From Cliona cf. orientalis (Eukaryota > Porifera > Demospongiae > Clionaida > Clionaidae), in NCBI GenBank assembly GCA_963930775.1, contig OZ005704.1, positions 4,092,001 to 4,156,000 on the forward strand: DNA of 64,000 nucleotides, read 5' to 3'. This document shows, one piece after another, positions 22,460 to 32,872 of the stretch (position 1 is its first letter; each line of letters begins with the position of its first letter). The position numbers and the translations under genes were made by a program. Below the pieces are notes generated by a model that worked only from the letters and a program-made list of their open reading frames with translations, was not told where the DNA came from and ran no database searches.

Positions 22460-23240
22460 GATTAGGGAAAGGAGGTTGCGTTTGGAAAATTGTATTGTGG
22501 ATCGTGCTTTGTTTGAAACTCCGTTAGTTCCAACACCAGGGCCTGCACTTTGTCTTCAGAAAGTTGTGCTTTTTGTCTTACTGTATCAAATAAAATGCCC
22601 AGCAATGACCAGCATGTTTTTGCACCCACAACCATTTCTGGTTTTACAAGGGCTCCAACCACCCCACATAGGTGAATCCTATCCATCAATATCATCAAGC
22701 ATACATCTGATTGTGAAGTATCGGCAAAGAAAAAGTCATGTAAGTAGTGGGAGCAATATTGCTGAGAGCAGAGAATCCACTCTAGAACCTCTGCGACCAT
22801 ACTAAACAAGAACGAGGAAGATTAAGGCCAAATGGTAAGTATTTTTCCACATAGTACTGCCATCTCCATCATATTCCTAATAAGTGCCAGTCCTCTGGCC
22901 TTACAGGGCAAAGGCGAAACACACTTTTGAGGTCAATCTTTGCCAGTCAGGCGTCAGGACCTACTTTGTGACATATTATGATGGTATCGCATCATCCTAC
23001 AGTGCTATATTGTAGTGAATAAGTGTCGGGGTCAATGTAATCATTAATATATTGGCACTGATAATATGCCATCCACCGTTTTCTTAGGTACTACTCCAGA
23101 ACTGAACTTGGAAGTGGAGGACATTGGTATGGCCCTGCTATTCTATTTTCGCTCACTTCTTTAGCCAGCGCATCGCCAATCACCTCCAGGTGTAGGGATG
23201 CTGAGAGCAGGTTAGGGGCGATTAATGGACCATGCGGTCC
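22460..23240 (-). pseudogene. DIRS reverse transcriptase
   Basis: Fragments on the minus strand in order: LAKEVSENRIAGPYQCPP (about 23,170), INDYIDPDTYSLQYSTV (about 23,030), LAKIDLKSVFR and PVRPEDWHLLGI, PFGLNLPRS, LEWILCSQQ, then YLHDFFFADTSQS and a thumb-like LLGILFDTVRQKAQLSEDK. The catalytic YxDD box reads YLHD, so one Asp is lost, and stops and frame changes separate blocks. The gene is defunct; family assignment rests on the NDYI-D-YSLQY and DWHLLGI blocks. Confidence 0.85.
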
Positions 23241-23339
23241 ATTGTATCTGATGTCAAGCCTGACGCTAAAGACTGAATTAGCTTTGAGACGGAAAGCTTT
23301 GGTTGGGGTAGTTGCTTAATAGTCACACAAAATAAATGA

Positions 23340-24474
23340 GCGGTCGTAAGGGTGTACAATTGTATGTTGATTGATTGGGATGGCACTAGGTGCGATCAGG
23401 CAGGCCCGTTCAGGGGTGGCCTCCCTTACACTTCATGCACAAATTTAATGGAAGTAGGGGGATCTTGTGCCACAAAAACAATGACCCTTCTGGTTGAACA
23501 CTTTACACACTTTATTGTCTGGTATGATTGTTGGATCTGTTTGTCCAGCTCTAGGAGGCTTTTGTTGCCTCTGATTATTTGGAGCGCTAGCATGAGGAAG
23601 TTACATGGCCATTAAGATCGCAAACGGGGCAGCAAAGGCCTGAAGATTTGCTGGAGACTTTATTGGGGCATGTGGAAGCCATTTGCTCGGGGCTGCTACA
23701 AATAAAGCAGCTAAGCCTGGGTAATACTGCATCCGCCAATAATCATGTGGCCGTCAGTTCAGGGTCTGCCGTAGACCAAGACATGGTCGAATCAGAAGCC
23801 ATTTTCAGCCTGAACTGTGTGTCATATTGGAGCCGTACATATGGTTTGAAGCGGCGGCTGGTTAGCATAATGCAGTTGAGATATCTGAACAAATCTGGTG
23901 CTAGCTGTGGCTTTGTTACTGTGAGTACTGAAGCATACAAGCACCAGGCTTAGAGCCATGTCTCCAAACCCGTAATACCCCACTGGTTTCAACTTTACTG
24001 CTATGGTTGCAAAGTGTACCAGTCATGGCCATGTGCTCTGCTAGCGGACGTGACAAATCAACAAACTCTCCTCTCTTGATTGACTTACGGACTTTTTTAA
24101 GGATGGGAAGGCACTGCTTGACTGAGCGATGGAGTGTCGATGTCCTGTGGGTGACATGCCTATGACAAGCCCGCTGACTTAGGCGCTTGCGTCGGTGAGT
24201 CTTCCTAGGGCTGTAGGGAGGAGATCATCGACGTCATTTACACTCACAAGAAGAACTGAAGCTGCTGGATCCACATCAACGTTTCTTGGGACTAGTGGAT
24301 GGAGGTTCTAGTACTTGAAGAATTGGAGGAGGAGGAGGAGCTTGAACTCGAGGAGGTCGAGGTGTAAGTATGCTGACTCTTCTTAGTTTGATGCATTGAT
24401 CTAGACCTTGTGGATGGGTCAGATAAGGACAGGCTTGTGGTTTTGGAAATATTTACTATAGCTAAATGTACCAC
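23340..24474 (-). pseudogene. DIRS gag-like protein
   Basis: A serine-rich N-terminal stretch (24,292-24,474) leads into GEFVDLSRPLAEHM (about 24,060). Then PQLAPDLFRYLNCIMLTSRR and YDTQFRLKMASDSTMSW (23,940-23,750) match the conserved C-terminal block of DIRS gag. Beyond it, CKVFNQKGHCFCG and CKGGHP recall its Cys/His knuckle cluster. Frame changes and stops are present. The true start is unknown and could lie further right. Confidence 0.75.
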
Positions 24475-25219
24475 CTGCTGAAGTGCTGCCTACTGAGCTG
24501 CAGTGAATTGGTGATTGTCCTCTTCAACTGGGTCATTTCACGTTTCCTCATCCTCGTTGACCTGACCCTGGAGATGATCAAGATGGGCTTGAGCCAGGGT
24601 GCCTTTAATAACCCGTATGTGATTGATTACGCTTTTTCAAGTGTTCACGTAATACTGGCACTGATAATCCCATCAGCTTGTCCATTGTGGTGCTTGTGGA
24701 GAGGCTCAGTTACTGCATGCCTTGCCTTGCCTCGCCGTTGGTCGCTTTGGCAGCATCCTCTGGTGTCTGTGTTTTCACCATGGAGCTTCTTCTGCACTGC
24801 AGAGCTGGGATGTGCGTTAAGTGGAACAAAGCATGAGATTTATACTTATGTGCACATGCGCACCCTGCGTGACAGTGCTCTGGAGATGGGCCATGTGCGT
24901 TGGCATGGTGCAATTAACTCTAGTTTATTCCTGCATAAACATTTAACTTATAATTCTTTATTATAAGATTGGGACTACTTTTTAGCCACTTTTATTAACC
25001 TCAGCCTCAGCATCTTGGCTTATGTGTGAGGGGTGCATGTGTGTGAATGTGTGTCTGTTACCAGTTTAGCTTCTACACATAGATGAAACAAAGTGCCATT
25101 AATTAGGTTTATTTTCAAGATCGTGAGGAAAAAGCTTTGTTCAAGAGTTTTTGTGATGTGTTCTTCTAACTGTCATTGTATTACCTTGATGTGTAGTATC
25201 TGGATGAACTCGAACTCTT
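24475..25219. other. No gene recognised
   Basis: Lies between the DIRS gag start and the left LTR-like segment of the Gypsy element. A plus open frame (24,466-24,966) has no motif. It may include DIRS 5' sequence. Confidence 0.35.
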
Positions 25220-25224
25220 GAATT

Positions 25225-25372
25225 TTAAAACAGTTGAACTATTAATTGTAGGATGATGAAATGATATAAAAGCGTATGCATGCCATTTTTGGAGTCAGTG
25301 CTGAATTTTGCTGATTGTTGAACTCAGTGAAGGTAGTTTAATTGTGCTATCTGTAAGTCTGGGAGAAGTGCT
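25225..25372 (+). repeat. Gypsy 1 left LTR-like segment
   Basis: Similar to 28,990-29,140 in the same orientation (AGTAGTTTAATTGT, GCTGATTGTTGAAC). Divergence is substantial and the full LTR ends were not defined. Confidence 0.65.
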
Positions 25373-25389
25373 GCACATATGAAGTCATT

Positions 25390-26210
25390 GAGATCCCTCC
25401 TTGTACTGGCATCCTAATACCAAAGGTTCATCCCCTGTTTCTCCAAGATTGCCACCCCCTGCATGCCTTCATTTGAAAGGATGTCCCTGCCTGCAAAGTA
25501 GCTTTTTGCCAGTTGAAACAGTACCTTATTTCAGCTCTCATTCTTGCCTTTCCACAATTTGACAGACAGTTTTGGTTGGAGACTGATGCCTCTGGGGGCA
25601 GTACTTATACAGAAGCAGAATGATGGCCTTGTAAAACACGTAGCATTTTCCAGTCGTACTCTCCACCCACATGAAAAAACTACGGTAGTACCGAAATGGA
25701 AGCACTAGGAGTTACGTGGGCAGTGAAGCATTTTTACCATTGTTAGATCTATACTGATCATCAAGCTTTGAGATTGTTGTTAAACACACCACACCCTTCT
25801 GGTAAATTGGCAAGATGGGGGCTAGTATTTCATGCAGTGGACCTGGTGATCAATTACTATCCAGGCCTAGTGAACCAAAATGTGGATGCCTCGTCCGGAG
25901 AGCCTTTGTTGGCTGCCACTGATGCTAACAACTCCCGACATGCAGAGAACAGAACAGGAGACTGTTTTATATCTGACTGATGGTACCTTACCCGAGAATG
26001 AAAAGAGGGCTCAAGAACTTGATGTCATGAAATCTGAGTACACCCTTGCTGACCTTGTTTTGTACCATGTCAAGCTACATAAGGCATTCCGCTTCCTCCC
26101 ACCGAGTCAAAGGAAAAATTCTTTCAGTATGCCCACAGCGGTTCATATGGAGCTCATCTGCATCAAGCAAAGATCCACAGCCACCTTGCCCAACACTAGT
26201 AGTGGCCATG
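25390..26210 (+). pseudogene. Gypsy 1 pol: RT tail, RNase H and H2C2 region
   Basis: The frame pieces read KVAFCQLKQYLISALILAFP (connection domain), FWLETDASGG (first RNase H Asp), VAFSSRTLHPHEK, MEALGVTWAVKHF, YTDHQALRLLLNTPHPSGKL and VNQNVDASSGE (ADALSR equivalent lost). From about 26,000 come LADLVLYHVKLHKAFRFLPP and, in another frame, FFQYAHSGSYGAHLHQAKIH, the zinc-binding HH-CC N-terminus of integrase, whose Cys pair is cut off by an insertion near 26,212. Two or more frameshifts. Dead copy. Confidence 0.85.
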
Positions 26211-26211
26211 G

Positions 26212-26655
26212 ACTGGTACACTTTGCTCTCTTTTTTTTGCTGTCTTCAGTTAGAGCTCACCTATCAAAAATGCTTTGTGGTACTCTATACTTTGAATCAT
26301 GTATGCGCACAGCCACAAAATGATGCAAAGCCACTGCACCAGTATACTGAAATTTACAGTTTTTGATGGATGTGCTGTCTTCTGTGAGTGAGCAGGCCAG
26401 CCGTAAATTAGCCATTTTTGCTTCTTGGACTTTGTATGACTTGTGTAGAGCAGAGATACTTCGGAAATTCATCTTTTTGGCTACGTTTATAGTAGGGACT
26501 ACTTTTGTTCTGCTGCTATTGGTCGATAAATACACTGTGGTTGCCATTTTTTGTTCAAATGGTCATAGCAATGGGGCTATCCTAGAATGCAAACCATAAC
26601 ACAGAGTGTGTGTACACATTCTTTTGCTCACGTTAGCAATTTCCAAACCTGTTTA
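26212..26655. other. Unidentified insertion in Gypsy 1 integrase
   Basis: Integrase similarity stops near 26,211 and resumes near 26,670. The insert ends with GTTTACGTAGTCTATAATAT (26,651), exactly the right arm of the palindrome at 33,945-33,986, suggesting that this word is an element terminus. No second terminus was found on the left. Confidence 0.45.
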
Positions 26656-26669
26656 CGTAGTCTATAATA

Positions 26670-26988
26670 TCTATGGTTCCAAAAATTGTCTAAAGGAAAC
26701 TGCTATGCCATAGTTTTTGTAAACTATCTGACCAAATGGCCAGAGATTTTTGCATTCCATGATCTGGCAAGTATAATTGCAAGGCTGTTGGTGGATCACA
26801 TTGTTCTAAGACAGAGTCTATATGGAGCACTGTCTGACCATGGGGCGGTCTTTTCTGTCCAAGGTGATATGTGATTTTACAAGTTGTTTGGAGTTTACAA
26901 GTTCAATAGGAGTGAATCTCACTGGCTTGTTCAACATTTTGACAATATTAGCCAAGACAATGAAGCAGGATACGAACGATTGGAATAT
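26670..26988 (+). pseudogene. Gypsy 1 integrase catalytic core
   Basis: SKGNCYAIVFVNYLTKWPEI (the first catalytic Asp of the family's VDYLTKWPE is Asn here), IARLLVDHIVLRQ, GALSDHGAVF (second Asp, DRGAAF in relatives), then after frame changes VQHFDNIS / NILTILAKTMKQDTNDW, corresponding to the E-containing ERFNRTL-MLAKT block. The core is inactive by substitution and frameshift. Confidence 0.8.
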
Positions 26989-27269
26989 CAGTGGCAGATC
27001 CACGGGGGGTAAGGGGGGGTGCAAGTGAATGGAACCCCCCTTTCTGGCCATAGAACTAAGAAAACTCCTGCTATGGCTCACACATTGGCCTGACAGCTGA
27101 CACTTGTAGTATTCAATATCCATCCATAGATTTACAAACTGCAACAGGGTCTATCACAGCATCATGGGCAGTTTTGGATCCCTATTGAATAAAAGAAAAA
27201 GGGAAACCTCCCGGTGGATCCTTGCAAACTTGCTCAATAAGCACACAAAATGTATGGCAAGTGCATATA
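26989..27269. mobile_element. Left end of a hAT-like element, truncated
   Basis: CAGTGGCAGATCCACGGGGG is a CA-starting terminus next to a G run, as in the other hAT-like elements here. It sits in the integrase gene, but no matching right terminus precedes the next element at 27,270. Confidence 0.45.
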
Positions 27270-27474
27270 CAGTGGCGGATCTAGGATTTTTTTGAAGGGG
27301 GGTTCTAGTACAGTCTTGCGCGCAAAGCACGTGCGAATTTTTAGAAGCCACGCCCACTTCGGGGCGAAACCACGCCCATTTTGATCATTTTTTTTTTAGA
27401 CAAACTACCAGCCCTACCAGTCCAATCAATCTGTTTTCAAACAAATTTTCTTCTAAAGCATTCTAAGGTGGGAG
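27270..27474 (+). mobile_element. hAT-like element family H2, end fragment
   Basis: CAGTGGCGGATCTAGGATTT and about 200 bp following are an inverted copy of 31,870-32,089 (CAATCAATCTGTTTTC and TTCTTCTAAAGCATTCTAAG shared). Similarity ends at about 27,472, where Gypsy integrase coding resumes. Confidence 0.75.
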
Positions 27475-27909
27475 TTGGCCTGGACATGAAATAGGCCCAA
27501 AAACAATTGAAGGCTGTGCACGATTGTCTCACGAGACCTTTGGTCTTCCGATCTGGTAACCAAATACTTGTTTTTATGCCTGGCTCCAAGCAGGGAAAAG
27601 CATATAAATTTGTTTGCGCATTACAGAGTTCTTTTTGTGTGAAGGACGTTGTAGACACAAGAGTTATAGTCCAACCTGTTGATGGACCAAATGAGAAAGT
27701 GATTCAAGTGTCGATAGACAATCCGGCATTGTCCAAATCAGGTTCCAGACCACTCAGGCTAGTAAGACTCCGCTGCCACAGACCCCAAGAAGTCTGTTTC
27801 CTCAGCAACCTTCTGTGTCACTATCAGGTGAGATGCCTGTGTCCTCAACCCCTTCAAGTGTATGGGCAGGAAGACTCCGCGGCATTGGCCGAGGATGACT
27901 CCACGTAGT
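27475..27909 (+). pseudogene. Gypsy 1 integrase C-terminus
   Basis: LVFRSGNQILVFMPGSKQGK, then AYKFVCALQSSFCVKDVVDT and IVQPVDGPNEKVIQVSIDNP. This is the beta-barrel C-terminal domain of Gypsy integrases (GD-VLVFMP-KAYKF--GP-V--VEVRPVDRP--I-V). About 130 codons are open to the stop. It ends pol; the element's 3' region and right LTR follow. Confidence 0.85.
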
Positions 27910-28112
27910 AACCGTTCCCATTAGATTGATATCTGGCAGCCACTTTCATTCAGTGGTTGTAGTTTGCAGTAGCGGAACACAATTGGTCCAAAAAAGGCTG
28001 AACTTGGAACTGGTAGGTCTTAAGCTAGTGGCAAAAGATAGAGGTCAATCTATGGGATGGACGATAGTTGGCCATACCAGAGTAGCGAGGTAGTATACCA
28101 TGAGGAGATGTA

Positions 28113-28809
28113 CAGTGCAACCAAGCAAGAGAGCAAAACTTTTTTATTTCAGAATTTGAGCCTATTTTGACTCATAAAATAAACTCTTATAGATAGGAGT
28201 TTGAAATTTGGTACCAATCTTCTTCAACATAAACTCCACTTAGAATTTAAATTATGGGATGTAACCATGAATACTTCCATTTTTATGGCTTCATAAGATA
28301 ACACGGCTCTCCAAAATATGTTAGGCACATTAAATGAGTATTGTTTTTGGTTAAGGGTGTGCGCTCTACCCAGTCATGCACATCCATATGAAGTTAATTG
28401 GACATGAGTGTAGAGGCTGTGCAGTGCATTGCTAACCAGATATCCGTAAATCCCCTTCGGAGGGCCAAATATGTTAGGCACATTTTTTCCTATTTAGTTC
28501 CAGTTAAGGAATTCCACTTGGTGGGCTGATAGCACTTGTAATAAAGTTACTAAATCCCAAATTTGAAGTCTTGACTCCTTACCACTTCCAAGATATAGCC
28601 ACTTTTATCCAAAATTAGTGAAAAATCTATGAAAACTGGTCCGCACATATGTGGCTTCTGTATTAGCTACATATGGGAAATTTGTAATTTTGTAAAACAC
28701 AATAAAAATGATTGTTGTGGCCATTTTGATATCAAGTAGGTTTGTCTGTGTAATTTTTAACCCAAAAATATGGTTTTAAAAAGTTTTGCTCTCTTGCTTG
28801 GTTGCACTG
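28113..28809. mobile_element. 697 bp element with ~30 bp perfect TIRs
   Basis: CAGTGCAACCAAGCAAGAGA at the left is exactly inverted at the right (TCTCTTGCTTGGTTGCACTG), and the match continues through GCAAAACTTTTT. The CA...TG form and long TIRs point to a hAT-like non-autonomous element; the flanks GAGATGTA and GACCTATA agree at 5 of 8 positions. It is inserted in the 3' part of Gypsy 1. No coding sequence inside. Confidence 0.88.
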
Positions 28810-28989
28810 GACCTATAGCGAGCTGGAGTAGGCAGTTAAACTAATGGAGATACCAGTCCTCTTGCAACACTACAAAAAACTAAGTCCTAGCTTTATCCTT
28901 CAATGGCGTTCTGGAGTCTACACAGAGCACATGACAATACTAGATATATATTCAGTAACAATCACCACTTATATTGTGGCACAATGCCT

Positions 28990-29140
28990 TTAAATTTTAG
29001 AACTGGTGAAGTATTCATTGTAGGGTAATGTAATGGTTTAATAGAAAAGTGTATGCATACCATTATTTTTGGAGTCAGTTATGCATTTTGGCTGATTGTT
29101 GAACACAATGAAAGTAGTTTAATTGTATCTCTAAGTGTAG
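28990..29140 (+). repeat. Gypsy 1 right LTR-like segment
   Basis: Counterpart of 25,225-25,372, same orientation. Exact LTR edges not resolved. Confidence 0.6.
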
Positions 29141-29473
29141 GAAAAGTGCTGCGCTACTGATAGATAACAGATAGTGTAGGTAAGTGTGTTAAATCTAGCG
29201 TAGATAGTTGGTTTAGCGGCATGAGAATCAGTAGATAATAAACTTTATGCAATTTTAATCATAACTCTGTTTTACCATGATTTGTATAGTTAATTGTTTT
29301 CTTACCGACATTGTAAGTTGGAAAAAAAGCAATGGCATATTGTTTTGCAGCCTTTTCCATGTATGATAATTTGGGTGGACCATTACAGCCACTATAACAT
29401 TATTATATATATTTACTGTATTATAAAATTTGAATATGTCCTCTATAATAGTACATGTTGTGTGGGACGTGTG

Positions 29474-30151
29474 TACAGTGAAACCCCTCTATTCCAGACA
29501 TGTAGCCTTCGGACAGTTTCAAGTGTCCTGATTAAAGGAGGTGTCATCATTTCAGGGGTAGCTTTATGTACCGTACCCTCGCGAAAGAGGGCCCACTACA
29601 GAATGTCGGCCCACCCCCCACTTTGGGCTCAATTTCCTGCTAAGGTCTCATGTTTACTCGAATATGCGCCCATGTGTAGCTGTCCTTGAAAATGCAGCTC
29701 AAATGGCTGGTTTATGAGGACTGAAATTCGAATAGTCTATGTAAAATCGATAAGTAACGTGCTAAACAGCCGTAAAACTAAGCCTAACTAGCTTTATGCC
29801 ATATTTCAGCACAAATAAACGATCGCACACGGCTAACAATCGTAGCTATGCCCACTTAATACTGCTGCACTCAACGACACGCGGTGAAGTATAGCGGCGC
29901 CCTTGCTCTGGATTGGTAACCGTGCTTGAATAATGCTGAAATCAATAGTAGCCGCTGCTACTATTCAAATTATGAAGCTAGCATGGGTAACTTACCTGGG
30001 CGCTCTTTCGCATATAAACGCGATACTGATACCTCGAATATCGGCCCATCCCCCAATCTTGGCCCAATGTAAGGTGCACCGTCCATGGGCTCTCTTTCAC
30101 GAGGATACGGAATATGTAAGGGAGGTATCCTTATAGAGTGGTTCCACCATA
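29474..30151. mobile_element. Outer MITE, CAGTGAAACC-type ends, TA-flanked
   Basis: TACAGTGAAACCCCTCTATT at the left and TTATAGAGTGGTTCCACCATA at the right are inverted ends of the Tc1/mariner-like TACAGT(C)GAACCTCT type. A second MITE lies inside (29,569-30,112). Outside that insert only about 130 bp of the host MITE remain. Confidence 0.7.
29569..30112 (+). mobile_element. MITE family M3, copy 1 (nested)
   Basis: TACCGTACCCTCGCGAAAGA-GGGCCCA at the left and TGGGCTCTCTTTCACGAGGA-TACGG at the right are inverted ends. The interior (CTCAAATGGCTGGTTTATGA, TTTCAGCACAAAT, GTAGCCGCTGCTACTATTC) recurs at 56,058-57,016, 58,558-59,263 (reversed), 59,965-60,235 and 63,789-64,000. Confidence 0.85.
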
Positions 30152-30437
30152 TAGAATTTTCACAAGAAAAACAACCACTTCCTAGGCAGGAAAATGTAAC
30201 TTTAAAATAGCATTCAGACAAACTAAAATTAATAAGATATTTGCATATAATTATTGAAACAGTTATGTAGAATTTTACTCATGACATGCTGACTACTCAA
30301 AGGTTTCTTTTAGTTTCTTTGTATTATGTTTGCAGCATATTTTAGAGCTGAGTTAGTTTTTTCCTACTTGGGATGATGCAATGATAATTTTGGGAGAAAA
30401 CGAAATCCTATAGCTATGTCCCTGTCGATGAAATCCC

Positions 30438-30653
30438 ATACCTACCAACCATCCAGCTTTCTGCTTGATTTCAAGCAAAAATGGTACCCATCCCTCACAA
30501 AAATCACTAAATCCCTCATTTTTTGTGAGAACCTGACCCATATATGCTAATACACTTTGGAGAAGCTAGTAGCATTTTCAAGCAAAATGCCCCAAATCAA
30601 GCACATTTTATACAAATTTCAAGCACAAGATTATCCGCAGGTTGGCAGGTATG
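30438..30653. mobile_element. 216 bp MITE with 6 bp target duplication
   Basis: CATACCTACCAACC at the left and GGTTGGCAGGTATG at the right are inverted ends, flanked on both sides by AAATCC (30,432-30,437 and 30,654-30,659). CA...TG termini with a 6 bp duplication suggest a hAT-related source. Interior rich in TTTCAAGCA words. Confidence 0.85.
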
Positions 30654-30659
30654 AAATCC

Positions 30660-31535
30660 TGATTGGTCAAAGCATGCTATGAACTATACTTAAGCTTCTT
30701 GTACAGTCTGCCATACACATAAACTGTGTTCGCATGTTAAATATTTTCTGATTGTCTGGCTTATGCAAACACAAAGCAAATGCACACTATTAACGGTAAT
30801 GCGGTATAGGGTTTTTCCAAGAATTATTTAACCCAAGGAATTATCACGTGAAATATTTTGGACCCAAATACTCTAGTAGGCAAAACCCATGAGATTTCTA
30901 TGACATGAGCATTACATGTACTTTTCACAGCCTAGTACCCCATGATTTGTTAACATTTAAGAGGTCATGTTTCTTTGAAAACGCCATGATATTGCCATTG
31001 TTATGCTGTGAAAAGCAGACCAATGAAAATCCTGTGATATTTATGATTGATTAAATGCCATGAATTTGCTATAAAATATGTACCCATGAAACTGTTGGTT
31101 GTTTGATGGCGTTTTCATAGGATAACACAGCATGATTATGCTGTGAATTACCATGATATCTGCTAATTCCTATAGAAAATAATCCTCTGAAATTACTGTG
31201 ATATTCAGTATGATTATGATACTGTGCTGTAACCATGGTAAAAATAATGATAAAAATAGTAACAACATTGTGGAGAAAATTATAGGACAGTCACTAACTG
31301 GCGTACAAGTCCTTTAGCTCCGGAACAGTACCAGTGGTCAGTTCGTTGCTAGACATCGATCCTCACCTCCCATATACTATCATTATCTGTATACTACCAG
31401 GAGCGCATGATAAATAATGAAGAGGAGGAGGGGAAGGGAAGGAGCGAGAAGCACCCATGCGAAAGATTAAAATTTCAAATTTTTCCCACGGTAGTCGCAT
31501 TACTAAGTTTAGAACAATGGCGCAACGCGCATGGC
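30660..31535. other. No gene; AT-rich with recurrent CATGA/AAAT words
   Basis: From about 30,880 to 31,250 short words such as CCATGA, TGTGATAT and TTTCATAGGA recur irregularly, and similar words continue after the insertion at 31,536-32,089 (to about 32,480). This may be a very degenerate short tandem repeat. Confidence 0.35.
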
Positions 31536-32089
31536 GCTAACCAGCCAAATGCTAGATGAGTCAGCAATTTTTACAATGGACACGAGAAGCTGGTCACCGT
31601 TTTAGATGCCTGGGAGACTCTGTGGAACTTGTCTGCAAACCGAAAGAAGTAGCAGTATGCCCCGATTGTTCTGATTTAACACCCCCTCTCCAAACACGCA
31701 ATCGGACTCAACGAGTACATACTCTCTGTCTATCAACTATACGTACTTACTTTCTCTTGGTATGAATCAACTCGTTTGGTATGTGTACAGTACTAATAGC
31801 TTGCGATCGCGAAGCCAGTCTTGTCCACAGTGACTAGCTTTTCGTCCATTGTCCAACACAAAAATTGCTGACTCGTCTAGCATCTGGCCAGCTCACCTTA
31901 GAATGCTTTAGAAGAAAATTCATTCGAAAACAGATCGATTGGACTGGCAGGGCTGGTAGTTTGTCTAAAAAACAATAGAATTGCGTGGTTTTGCCCCAAA
32001 AGTGGGCGTGGCTTTTAAAATTTCGCACACGCTTTGCGCGCAAGACTGTACTAGAACCCCCCTTTCTAGAAATCCTGGATCCGCCACTG
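31536..32089 (-). mobile_element. hAT-like element family H2, copy with internal inverted repeat
   Basis: The right end CTAGAAATCCTGGATCCGCC-ACTG (to 32,089) and adjoining ~220 bp match 27,270-27,474 in inverse. A second inverted pair within this stretch (31,540-31,580 against 31,850-31,900; ATGCTAGATGAGTCAGCAAT) suggests a foldback-like left part. The true left terminus is uncertain. The open frame 31,556-31,765 is unassigned. Confidence 0.6.
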
Positions 32090-32872
32090 TACTGAATGCA
32101 ACTGATTGGCTCCTTTATTGCATGCATGTGAAATGCATGTTTCCAGGATATTCCATGCAGTCTTACAAGTATTACTTAAATCATAGGCAATTGCAAGGGA
32201 GCCTATGGTTTAATTTCATGGGTATTTAATGGATGTTCACTTGCTATTAATCATAGGATTTTCACAGCATATAAAATGCCTATTTCTTCATTCAAAGTAT
32301 GGCATTTTCATATATACTTATAAAATCACATGATTTTCTAAGCCTATGAAATGCATACTACACTCATAGCTATAAGTAATAGTAACATCAGGGCCTATGA
32401 AAATCATTTTACTATCCCTTTACTATGCCATGACACAAATTTAATTCCATAAATTTGAGATTTCATAACATCATCATGGGATTTACGTCTAATCGAGTGA
32501 AAATACTCTATTACGTAATTCCATACATTGCATTCATGTACAACCTTACTAACATTAAGTGTTGCTAGTGTAGCTCACAAAATGTAGCTACAGCTATTGC
32601 AGCGCACTACAAGTTGATGGTTTATTCTGATGTCTAACCACTATGAAGGGCATGAAAAATTTTGTTTGTGACAGTCTAGCACCAGAAAAGTTTTGTTGTA
32701 TACAATACAGGGCCAATGGTTTTCTGGAGGAGATTACCGTGTCTATTTGCTGGGAAATCCTGTAAGTTCATAAACTATGACATACATGTATATATCATAT
32801 TGGACCGAAAATAAGCCCCATCCCCTCTTTCATCCACAGGTGCACAGTTGTTTTTGCCTCATTTGTAAGCAC
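32090..32872. other. No gene recognised
   Basis: AT-rich, with the same ATTTTCATA/CATGATTTT words as the stretch before the H2 element. Nothing coding. Confidence 0.4.

Larger units (their letters stand above)
20330..24474 (-). mobile_element. DIRS-like tyrosine-recombinase retrotransposon, decayed
   Basis: Read on the minus strand, blocks occur in the DIRS order: gag-like protein (24,474-23,340), reverse transcriptase (23,240-22,460), RNase H (22,290-21,850) and tyrosine recombinase (21,800-20,390). All carry stops or frameshifts. DIRS elements integrate by a recombinase instead of an integrase and have split inverted/direct terminal repeats; I could not locate those, so the ends are approximate. 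A nested MITE at 21,043-21,719 splits the recombinase. Confidence 0.88.
25220..29150 (+). mobile_element. Ty3/Gypsy element 1, internally deleted and riddled with insertions
   Basis: LTR-like segments about 25,225-25,372 and 28,990-29,140 share GTATGCATGCCATTTTTGGA / GTATGCATACCATTATTTTT and GCTGATTGTTGAAC words in the same orientation. Between them lie the tail of RT, RNase H, H2C2 zinc region, integrase core and integrase C-terminus of a Gypsy pol. Gag, protease and most of RT are absent, the left LTR-like segment abutting the RT tail. Insertions sit at about 26,212-26,655, 26,989-27,474 and 28,113-28,809. Confidence 0.8.

Noticed and set aside
22182-22805. 207-codon plus-strand open frame
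   Set aside because: It is the antisense shadow of the DIRS RNase H/RT on the minus strand, where family motifs are clear.
24466-24966. 166-codon plus-strand open frame
   Set aside because: It overlaps the DIRS gag start in antisense and shows no domain.
27270-32089. A single 4.8 kb composite transposon
   Set aside because: The inverted ends are there, but the enclosed sequence is a patchwork of other elements and the flanks do not duplicate; kept only as a low-weight hypothesis.
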